From contig CALMWC010000011.1 of NCBI GenBank assembly GCA_937801655.1, forward strand, positions 60,571 to 124,570: a stretch of 64,000 nucleotides of DNA. The letters are read 5' to 3'. The notes under the pieces were generated by a model. It did no database searches. It was not told the DNA's origin and was given only the letters and a program-made list of their open reading frames with translations. Source of the stretch: an uncultured Gammaproteobacteria bacterium (lineage in GTDB: Bacteria > Pseudomonadota > Gammaproteobacteria > Steroidobacterales > UBA11654). Each line of letters begins with the position of its first letter. Within the stretch, counting starts at the first letter, position 1. Below, in pieces: positions 19,355 through 27,762 of the stretch. The position numbers were made by a program, and so were the translations under genes.

Positions 19355-21169
19355 ATGAAATTTAAACTATATTGCTTTGCAGTACTATCAACCAGTGTTT
19401 TGATTTTTAGTTGCAGTAATGAAAATACACAAACAATCAAATACTTTAATCATGCCACATCTTTTTTAGCAAACAATGAAAAGCTTGAAAGTCTTGAGGG
19501 CTATTCTATCGAAAGCGAAAGAGATGAATACATAATGGGACAGGGTCCAGAACCAGGCAAAGGTATGATGTTGTTAGCGGCCCCTTCTACAAAGGTCTCT
19601 CATCAATTAGCGAGTCAATCCATTAAAATAGATCTAATCACTACTTTAGCCGCTAGAGAGGGTGGTTATATTACAAGAGAAATAAACACTTTGCTTTTAG
19701 GAGAAGAAGGCTACCTTAGTGAAGACGATGCGATGGGAATAGTTAAAGAAAGGGATAAAATTCTCACTTCAGATAAAGCAGCAGCAAACATAAAAACCGA
19801 GAGGTTACTCAACCCACATCTTTTATTGAAAGAAGTATTAAATGATCCAAGTCTTTTGCTCAATGAAAAAATAGAAATTAATGCCCAAAGAGGTTGGAGA
19901 TTTAAGCGGTCAGAAGTTATGCCAGTAACCATTGATCGAATTCGTCAGACTGGACTTAGAACACTGATTGCAACACAAGAATGGGAGAATGAATCCAGTA
20001 AGAAAAAATTCTATCCCAAGATGATCAATAAGACTATTATCAATCCTGATTGGTTGAAAGACTGGCATGACAATACTGTTATTGATGAAGCAAATTATGA
20101 TCAATTCAGTATTAAAGATAAGTTGCATCCCATCACTTTTTTTATTGATCCAGAATCAGGAAGGATTGATAAGTTGAGCACCATGGAATGGGATGTTGTT
20201 TATGGTGATATCGAGATAGAGGTTAAGTTTGATAATTGGCAAGACTTCAATGGCATTTCTTATCCAATGACGGTTAGGATGTCACAAGGTGGTGCTCCCA
20301 GATGGGAAATAAGACGCTCAAGTGTTGAAGTCAATCCAGGTTACTCAGAAGAAACTTTTACTGCTCCGTCTGGTTTGAGATATGTTCATGATAAAGAGGC
20401 AGCAAAAAGAGGCTGGGAAGTCAGTCAAACAATGAGAATGTTTACACTTTCAGGAGCCTATCGTCCTAAAATAAATGTTATAGAGATTGAAAAAGGAATT
20501 TATTATCTGTCTGCTTTGCCAATAGATGGTGTTTATACAATGGTAGTTGAGCAGGACAATGGAGTGGTTGTTATCGAACCAGGAATGAATGATTTGAAAG
20601 GTGAGGAGATTATTAAATGGATTAAAAAAAATATACCCAATAAACCTCTTACACATCTTATTTCTTCCCATCATCATAATGATCATGGCGCAGGCATTAG
20701 ACCATATATTGCTGAAGGAGCAGCCCTTGTTGTACATGAAACTGCTGAAGAATTTTATCGAGCTCAAATCAATCGTCCCAAATCGTCTGTTGTTATTGAT
20801 GCATTAGATAGAAAAATGAGCAATTTATCTGTGACAATCATAGGAGTTTCCCCAGATGAAGGGTATACGATTAATGATTCCAATAGACCTGTAAGTGTTT
20901 ACCCAGTCTTCAACGGCCATTCTGAAGATATGGTGATTGCTTTTTTAGACAATCAAAACCTTCTTTACGCTGCCGATTTATACATAAGCGGTGTTGCTCG
21001 TGACAAACGATCGGGAACTGTGAGAGGGCCTAATGTTGTGCCTTACCATTCAGCAATATCTTTAAACGATACAATCAAGCAATTTAATATTTCTGCAGAT
21101 AATCTTCTAGGGTCTCATGATAAAGATATTGTAAGTTATCAGGATTTAATTAACTACATAACAGATTGA
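19355..21169 (+). CDS. MBL-fold metallo-hydrolase, lipoprotein-type signal
   Basis: 604 aa; LSTSVLIFSCSNEN lipobox-like; HLISSHHHNDHGAGIRPYI, GHSEDMVIAFLDNQNLLYAADLYI. Confidence 0.88.
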   Translation: MKFKLYCFAVLSTSVLIFSCSNENTQTIKYFNHATSFLANNEKLESLEGYSIESERDEYIMGQGPEPGKGMMLLAAPSTKVSHQLASQSIKIDLITTLAAREGGYITREINTLLLGEEGYLSEDDAMGIVKERDKILTSDKAAANIKTERLLNPHLLLKEVLNDPSLLLNEKIEINAQRGWRFKRSEVMPVTIDRIRQTGLRTLIATQEWENESSKKKFYPKMINKTIINPDWLKDWHDNTVIDEANYDQFSIKDKLHPITFFIDPESGRIDKLSTMEWDVVYGDIEIEVKFDNWQDFNGISYPMTVRMSQGGAPRWEIRRSSVEVNPGYSEETFTAPSGLRYVHDKEAAKRGWEVSQTMRMFTLSGAYRPKINVIEIEKGIYYLSALPIDGVYTMVVEQDNGVVVIEPGMNDLKGEEIIKWIKKNIPNKPLTHLISSHHHNDHGAGIRPYIAEGAALVVHETAEEFYRAQINRPKSSVVIDALDRKMSNLSVTIIGVSPDEGYTINDSNRPVSVYPVFNGHSEDMVIAFLDNQNLLYAADLYISGVARDKRSGTVRGPNVVPYHSAISLNDTIKQFNISADNLLGSHDKDIVSYQDLINYITD

Positions 21170-22161
21170 GGATTAAATTGATAAAAGATTTTGAAAATAT
21201 CGATCTTAAAATCTTTTCAACACTCATTGTTTTGGGATGTATCTTTTTTTCATATGAGATCAATAGCCAGCAACAATTGATACAGGATTGCGAGTCATGC
21301 CCAACGATGGTTGTCATTGAGCCGGGTAACTTTACAAAGGGTTCACCATTAAGTGATAAAGGTTCAAGGGACGATGAGAGGCCTCAACATCAAGTGGACA
21401 TCAATTATAATTTCGCTATTGGTAGGTATGAAGTAACGAGAAGAGAATTTGAGAGATTTGTTCAGAGTACAGGTCACGATAGTTCAGGTGGATGCTATGG
21501 AGCTACTGATGATGGTATACAGTTGGGGATTGATTTGAATTGGTATGATCCGGGTTATCCCATCACAGACAATCACCCTGTTGTTTGTGTGAGTTGGAAT
21601 GAAGCCATGTCCTATGCTCAATGGTTGAGCAAAGAGACGGGAGAAACTTACCGATTATTATCCGAATCAGAATGGGAATATTCTGCTAGAGCTGGAACTA
21701 AAACCGTTAGATTTTGGGGCGATTCAGATGAAGGTTGTGATTATGCTAACGGAGCTGATTTGGATATTACTCCAGAAAGTTTTTTAGAAGAAATGAAGGG
21801 CAGGGGCAGTAAAATAGTTTTGCCTGAAGATTGGGTTGTTGCCGATTGTCACGATGGGTATGAATATTCTGCACCAGCAGGATCATTTGAACCCAATGAT
21901 TTTGGGGTTTATGATATTTTAGGCAATGTGGCTGAATGGGTAGGTGATTGCTGGGATGGTTCTTATGAGAATGCACCCAGAGATGGAACAGCTAGATTAA
22001 CGGGAGATTGCAATCGTCCGATACTCAGAGGAGCATCATACTACGATATGCCATTGTATTTAAGATCAGCGAATCATTATGGTTTTCAATCCAATCAATC
22101 AGAGAATAAAGACACACGTTACATTAATTTTGGATTCAGAGTACTAAGAGAAATGAATTGA
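21166..22161 (+). CDS. Formylglycine-generating-enzyme (SUMF1/PvdO)-like protein with N-terminal signal/anchor
   Basis: 331 aa; MVVIEPGNFTKGSPLSDKGSRDDERPQHQVDINYNFAIGRYEVTRREFERFV...VCVSWNEAMSYAQWLSKETGETYRLLSESEWEYSARAGT...GNVAEWVGDCW...RGASYYD. Confidence 0.9.
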   Translation: MRIKLIKDFENIDLKIFSTLIVLGCIFFSYEINSQQQLIQDCESCPTMVVIEPGNFTKGSPLSDKGSRDDERPQHQVDINYNFAIGRYEVTRREFERFVQSTGHDSSGGCYGATDDGIQLGIDLNWYDPGYPITDNHPVVCVSWNEAMSYAQWLSKETGETYRLLSESEWEYSARAGTKTVRFWGDSDEGCDYANGADLDITPESFLEEMKGRGSKIVLPEDWVVADCHDGYEYSAPAGSFEPNDFGVYDILGNVAEWVGDCWDGSYENAPRDGTARLTGDCNRPILRGASYYDMPLYLRSANHYGFQSNQSENKDTRYINFGFRVLREMN

Positions 22162-22829
22162 TATCGTCGATAAAATATACTCATATTTTTTTATTCTTCT
22201 TCTTATTTCTTGCAAGTGCTAATGGTAATGGTGTTGAATCAATTCCTGAAAAAGTGAGAACCTGCGTCGCTTGTCATGGTGAGAGTTTTCAAGGAATCAG
22301 AATTCTTAATGCACCTTCGTTAGCCGACTTGAGTGAATTGTATTTAATAAGACAATTAGAAAATTTTCAAAAGGGAATAAGAGGAAGCCATCCTAAGGAT
22401 ATATATGGGCAGCAAATGACAATGTCTGTAATTAATTTGTCTAGTGAAGACCTAAACGAAATAACAAGCTATATAGTGAATCACTCAAAATCAAATCTTG
22501 AAAAGACTGTCTATGGAGATCTTGAAAAAGGCGAGTTTGTATTTCAACATTGTATGTCTTGTCATGGAGAGTTTGCAGAAGGAGATATGGACATTGGTGC
22601 TCCAAAATTAAGTGGACTTAATGACTGGTATCTATTAAATCAATTACTGAATTTTAAAAATGAAATTAGGGGAATCCATCCCGATGATTTATTTGGTAAG
22701 CAAATGATGGAGACGGCTCAAATGTTTAATGAGGAAATGTTGAAAGATGTTGTCGCCTATATCTCTGAGGAAGACTTTTCTTCTCAGGATGATAAAGAGG
22801 CTGATAGTAGATTAAGATCTCCCCTATAA
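22158..22829 (+). CDS. Diheme class I cytochrome c (c4/c553-like), exported
   Basis: 223 aa; two CxxCH motifs (CVACHGESFQG, CMSCHGEFAEG); signal peptide FLFFFLFLASANG. Confidence 0.9.
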   Translation: MISSIKYTHIFLFFFLFLASANGNGVESIPEKVRTCVACHGESFQGIRILNAPSLADLSELYLIRQLENFQKGIRGSHPKDIYGQQMTMSVINLSSEDLNEITSYIVNHSKSNLEKTVYGDLEKGEFVFQHCMSCHGEFAEGDMDIGAPKLSGLNDWYLLNQLLNFKNEIRGIHPDDLFGKQMMETAQMFNEEMLKDVVAYISEEDFSSQDDKEADSRLRSPL

Positions 22830-22862
22830 TTTCCTTATACAAATAAACTATACGGATTTCCG

Positions 22863-23708
22863 ATGATAATAAAATTGGCGGCTATTATGCTCACAGTGCT
22901 TATTGCTTTGGTGGTTGGCTTTAATGTTTGGGGTGTTGCAACGCAGGGGTCTTTAGAGCCTGCACTCAACGCCGAGCGTGATACCAGTGCCAATAGGGTT
23001 GTTATGGTTTTTGGCGCATCAGGTTCCGCTGGTGGCGGCTTATTAAAAGCGGCTGTTGAGGATAATGAAGTAGAAAAAGTCTATGTCGTTACCCGGAGCA
23101 GCACTGATTATATCGCCGCTGCCGCTGAAGACAGCGATAAAGTCTCGGTGATTATGCATAAGGACTTTACTGATTATACCGGGCTCGAGAATGAGCTCGG
23201 CGACGTTAGCACGGTACTATGGGCGCTGGGTACCTCCTCTCTGCAAGTCGACGAAGCCACTTACACGCTGATTCATGTGGATTTCCCTGCAGCCTTTGTA
23301 AAGGCCTGGTTATCTGCGCGACAAGCTGCCGGTAACATTGATTCCCCCATGGCCTATCATTTTATTGCCGGTATGGGCACCGACTCCAGCGACGCGCCCT
23401 GGGCACACGATAAACGCAAAACCGAACGGGATGTAGCGGCGATGGCTGAGGGCAATGGTCTGCGCTCATTTAGTTATCGCTCGGCCTATATACGCCCGAT
23501 CAGTGAAACGACGAATGTTGGTCATCATATTACTGAAGCTTTACTGCGTCCCGGAAAATTGGTCACCAGCTCAAAAGAGTTGGGCCAGGCCATGTTGGAA
23601 ATCAGTGCACGGACTAAGGAGTTAGCAAACGGTACCCTGCTCGATAACGGTGATAGCCTTGCTTATAGCAAAGCTTATCTATTGAGGCTGCCAAAAAGGT
23701 CAGACTAG
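22863..23708 (+). CDS. NAD(P)-binding Rossmann (NAD(P)H-binding/SDR-like) protein, compositionally atypical
   Basis: 281 aa; VVMVFGASGSAGGGLLKAAVED; much higher G+C in codons than neighbouring genes. Confidence 0.8.
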   Translation: MIIKLAAIMLTVLIALVVGFNVWGVATQGSLEPALNAERDTSANRVVMVFGASGSAGGGLLKAAVEDNEVEKVYVVTRSSTDYIAAAAEDSDKVSVIMHKDFTDYTGLENELGDVSTVLWALGTSSLQVDEATYTLIHVDFPAAFVKAWLSARQAAGNIDSPMAYHFIAGMGTDSSDAPWAHDKRKTERDVAAMAEGNGLRSFSYRSAYIRPISETTNVGHHITEALLRPGKLVTSSKELGQAMLEISARTKELANGTLLDNGDSLAYSKAYLLRLPKRSD

Positions 23709-23855
23709 ATTGAGCAATAGCAAGAATTAACGGGGTCGGTGACAACTGATAATTAAATTCAGTGGCTCAGATCAGTCTTCTTCCTATTTAATTTAATTTA
23801 TGAAACTTGAATATAAAGCAGAATAATAACTATGCCAAACATTGTCCAGAAAGTA

Positions 23856-25322
23856 TTAGATCAAATCTTTGAACTTAGAATCAATGCGATCAAAGATCTC
23901 AGGAAAGGCATTCTCCAAACATTCCCGATTTGTTTTTGCAAACTCTAGATCCGATTGTCTTCCATTCTTCATTGCATTGATAACTATTCGACTGCCAATG
24001 CCTCGTTCAGTAGAGCTTGGATCACCAGAAAGTCCAGGTGCTTTTTCTATAATTTCACTCGATGTATAGGGTTGCCACCTAGACCCAACAGCATGCAAGA
24101 CATCATGCAGATTATGAATATCTACATCTGAGTCTAGAAGCACAGTAATTTTTGCAATTTTGAGTGATTTAGAAATATCACTACCAATGGCCATTGCTTT
24201 TTCAAAAGACACTGATGCTATGTTTACAAAACAGAATCCTGGTGTTTCTAATGGATAATGAAGTCCTAAAAAGTCATTGAATTTTTTCTTATATTTTTGA
24301 TTGAGAGCTACTTCTATTGGTGCTGTGAGACAACCACGAGTAATACCAGTGAATTGGTTAGAGAAAATTGGATTATTTCGATGCGTTATCGCTGAAACAT
24401 CCATGTAGAAGTTTTCTTCTTTTTTCTCACCAATATAACCATACATTTCACCAAAGGGACCTTCTTCTTCCATTCTATCCAGCGGTATACTTCCCTCGAT
24501 AACCATTTCGACATTAGCCGGCACTAAAATATCATTAGTTTCACACTTAACTACCTTAATAGCTTCACCTATTATTCCTCCAGCAATTCCAAGTTCATCT
24601 TCACCGTATTTTGCTACCTTTGATCCACTCATTGAGAATGTAATTGGATCGGTGCCCAAAACTATAGCAACAGCAGCTCGCTTCTCACCTCGTTCTTGCA
24701 TTCTTTTTAGAAATTTCCAGCCGTCTTGATTGACTTGTGGATTGATACTGATTTTTTTTGAGTTTTTTATTTGGCATCTATAAGTACCAATGTTCCTACC
24801 TAAATCTGGATCTTTGAGGATTACACTGCCCATATTAATATAGCAGCCACCATCTTCCGGATTGGTCTGTATGAAAGGGAAATTAAGTAAATCTATATCA
24901 TCACCCAATAATTTTACTTCTTTGCATGAAGCTTCAGAAGGTTGTATCTCAATCGGATCTATGACTCTCCATTCGTTATTATCTTTTATATGATCAGTTA
25001 TTTTATTTAAAGCATGTTTATAATTTTTTTGGGGCGATCCTTCAATTGGCATGATACCCAATGCAAGCGATTCAAAATCCCATCTTCCATAAATGTTACC
25101 CACTAAAGAGTGTTTAAATAATTTTCCTTTTGAGCGAATTTCATCAAAAAATAAGGCAGGTGCCTCATAGACTTTTGTATTATCGATAATTCTATACATG
25201 AGAGCTGTTGCTTCATATTCATCTTGATTGATTGAATCAATGTGTTCAATCAATCCAAAATGCTCAAGAGCATCAAGATAGTCTCTAAATGATTTATAAG
25301 GACCTAAATAATTTTGACTCAT
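23856..25322 (-). CDS. UbiD family decarboxylase
   Basis: 488 aa; AAVAIVLGTDPITFSMSGSKVAKYGEDELGIAGGIIGEAIKVVKCETNDILVPANVEMVIEGSIPLDRMEEEGPFGEMYGYIG, typical UbiD block. Confidence 0.92.
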   Translation of the reverse strand: MSQNYLGPYKSFRDYLDALEHFGLIEHIDSINQDEYEATALMYRIIDNTKVYEAPALFFDEIRSKGKLFKHSLVGNIYGRWDFESLALGIMPIEGSPQKNYKHALNKITDHIKDNNEWRVIDPIEIQPSEASCKEVKLLGDDIDLLNFPFIQTNPEDGGCYINMGSVILKDPDLGRNIGTYRCQIKNSKKISINPQVNQDGWKFLKRMQERGEKRAAVAIVLGTDPITFSMSGSKVAKYGEDELGIAGGIIGEAIKVVKCETNDILVPANVEMVIEGSIPLDRMEEEGPFGEMYGYIGEKKEENFYMDVSAITHRNNPIFSNQFTGITRGCLTAPIEVALNQKYKKKFNDFLGLHYPLETPGFCFVNIASVSFEKAMAIGSDISKSLKIAKITVLLDSDVDIHNLHDVLHAVGSRWQPYTSSEIIEKAPGLSGDPSSTERGIGSRIVINAMKNGRQSDLEFAKTNRECLENAFPEIFDRIDSKFKDLI

Positions 25323-25360
25323 AGAATTATGTATAGAAGGTTAATTTGATAATTATCTTA

Positions 25361-26037
25361 TCAAAAAGGTTTAACCTCGCCTAAAAAAGCCATCAAGATG
25401 ACAAGCAACCATATTGAAAATGCAGCTTTATTCAGTAATGATTGATGAGTCTTTATCTCATCTTCACCTTGCTGTTGAGCATTTATTTCATTGCTTTTTG
25501 CTAGCAGGATAGAGTCATGCATTTTACCAACAATATTTCTAATCCAGATTCCATTGAATAAGATTCCACCAAATAAAATAATTTTTAAAGACAGCCAATT
25601 AGAAGCAATAACATTGTCTGTAATTAAACAATAAGTGCCTAAGGAAAGCAGGGTTGTGGCAATTATATAACGAATGATTAGATCTATTTTTCTTAATAGT
25701 TCTCCCAAGGAAGAACCTCTTTTGAAATGGACCATCCAAACCAGTATCAACCAAGCTAGACTTAAGCATCCAAATCAGTATGAGCAATCCACCCTCTTAT
25801 TGTTGAACCGAACGTTGTAGCCAATGTAAATCCAATTGGTAGCAACAGCACTAAACTGGTTCTAGCAGACATATCAACAATAAAACGCATTGATCTGACT
25901 CGCAGTCTCTCATCTAAGCTTAAATCGTCCTTTGTGAGATAGTTGCCAATATAATAGACAGCTATGTCCCCACCGATGGCATAAACAAATAGGCAGACAT
26001 GAAAAAATGCCATTAGATCGTGAAATTGAATATTCAC
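25361..26037 (-). pseudogene. Small integral membrane protein split by an apparent frameshift near 25750-25790 (ORFs 25762..26037 and 25361..25750)
   Basis: First ORF ends ...SARTSLVLLLPIGFTLATTFGSTIRGWIAHTDLDA*; a shifted frame continues SLAWLILVWMVHFKRGSSLGELLRKIDLIIRY...; same strand, contiguous hydrophobic pattern. Two separate genes not excluded. Confidence 0.5.
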
Positions 26038-26079
26038 TATATTTTTACCAAAGATGATATGTGAGAGTAATGATTCTTT

Positions 26080-27558
26080 TTATACACTTGGTTTTATATT
26101 GCCATTAAGGCTGAAAAGATTCTTTGGGTCATACTTGTTTTTAACCTCAACCAATCGTCCATAATTTGTTCCATAGCTTGTGGCCACAAATTTTTGATCC
26201 TCATCCATGAGTTCATTGATATATATTCTTTCAGCACAGTATGGAGTTAAACCTTTCCAATAGTCACGGCCCCACTGTGTATACTCTTCAGTCTTTGCAT
26301 CATTCGTCCAATGTCCACCGACTTCAATATCCCACTTTGCATTTCTACCGACCCAAGGAGTCTCACTTTCAGCGACTTCCGAGACAGCACCACCAAATCG
26401 TACAACTCTCATGGTATCAAAACGACCTTCTTCATAACTCCATCTGTCCATTAATGCTTCTGTCAGTTTTGGGTTATATTCATCAATTTGTCTGCCTTTA
26501 ATATAGTACTTCCTGTAATGTGCATTTCTCTTGTCAATCACTTGCTGATGCTCCAAAAAGTTTTTCTTGGTGACTTCATCCTGCATTGGCTTACCAAAAT
26601 TCTTTATTATTTTTAGTGCTTTGTCCGCTTTATTTTCATCACCAATAAACATAGCACCTAAAAAGAAGTAACCTTGACCAGTTTGATCATTATTCCACAT
26701 ACCCGCATTCAACATTACATTCGATATCATGTCTTGAGAATAGTCATAATAGAAGTCCCAGATTTCTTTTGCGTACTTCATGTCATAGATATTTATACCA
26801 ACTATTACTTCACCATTAGGTAAAGGCCTAAGGTTATATGTAAATGAGGTGACAATCCCGAAATTACCACCACCACCTCTAACGCCCCAAAATAGATCTG
26901 GGTTTTCATCCAAGCTAGCTTTTCTAAGAACTCCATCTGCTGTGATGATGTCAACACTGACAAGATTATCCACTGTCAATCCATACATTCTCATTAATGA
27001 ACCAATCCCGCCACCGAGTGTTAGTCCTGCAACACCAGTATGCGATACCACACCAGCTGGAACTACATAACCATGTGGCAATGTTTTTGAATCCATATCA
27101 TATAGTGTGCAACCAGCTTCAACCGTAACGATTTTTCTTTGTAGATCAACATTGGTTTTTCTCATTCGAGAAAGGTCAATAATGATACCTCCATCGCAAG
27201 TAGACTTACCAGAGATACTATGACCACCGCCTCTTACAGCGGTCAATAGGTTCTGTTCTCTGGAGAAATTAATAGCTTTTTGTATGTCTGCAACACTTTC
27301 ACAATATGCAATCAATGCTGGCTTCTTATCCCAAACACCATTCCAAACTAGCCTTGCTTTTTCATAATCATAATGACCTTCCGATATTACAGTGCCTTGG
27401 AAGCTTGACATAAAATCGAGAATATCTATTTTATTCAGAACGATTTCATCTCCACTTAAAGAGATAGCAGGTTGATCATGGATTGCTGATTTAGCAACAG
27501 GTATATACGAAGCAGCAGTTAAAATGGCTGTGTTTTTTATGAAGTCTCTTCTTTTCAT
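26080..27558 (-). CDS. FAD-binding oxidoreductase, BBE-like, Tat signal (paralogue of 14347..15834)
   Basis: 492 aa; MKRRDFIKNTAILTAASYIPVAKSA; AVRGGGHSISGKSTCDGGIIIDLSRMR; NYGRLVEVKNKYDPKNLFSLNGNIKPSV. Confidence 0.9.
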   Translation of the reverse strand: MKRRDFIKNTAILTAASYIPVAKSAIHDQPAISLSGDEIVLNKIDILDFMSSFQGTVISEGHYDYEKARLVWNGVWDKKPALIAYCESVADIQKAINFSREQNLLTAVRGGGHSISGKSTCDGGIIIDLSRMRKTNVDLQRKIVTVEAGCTLYDMDSKTLPHGYVVPAGVVSHTGVAGLTLGGGIGSLMRMYGLTVDNLVSVDIITADGVLRKASLDENPDLFWGVRGGGGNFGIVTSFTYNLRPLPNGEVIVGINIYDMKYAKEIWDFYYDYSQDMISNVMLNAGMWNNDQTGQGYFFLGAMFIGDENKADKALKIIKNFGKPMQDEVTKKNFLEHQQVIDKRNAHYRKYYIKGRQIDEYNPKLTEALMDRWSYEEGRFDTMRVVRFGGAVSEVAESETPWVGRNAKWDIEVGGHWTNDAKTEEYTQWGRDYWKGLTPYCAERIYINELMDEDQKFVATSYGTNYGRLVEVKNKYDPKNLFSLNGNIKPSV

Positions 27559-27642
27559 TCTTTTTTCTCTATAGTTATTTTAGTGTTTTATATCTAAAAA
27601 TTCGTTCGCTTATAAATCACTAATAGATTCTAATTTATTTTT

Positions 27643-27666
27643 CTTATTAATCAAATGATAAATAAG
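27643..27666. promoter_or_regulatory. Putative operator CTTATTAATCA-AA-TGATAAATAAG
   Basis: 10/11 symmetric arms between the divergent BBE-like gene and the TonB receptor. Confidence 0.7.
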
Positions 27667-27762
27667 TTTGTTTTTATAGTTAAATTAATTTATATTCAGT
27701 TTATCAATCAACAATTATAAGTTGTATTGATATTAAAAAATATCTTATCAATGGGGAGAAAT

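Noticed and set aside
21166-22161. Interpreting the FGE-like gene as evidence for sulfatase maturation
   Set aside because: No sulfatase gene was recognised in the window; exported SUMF1-like proteins have other roles.
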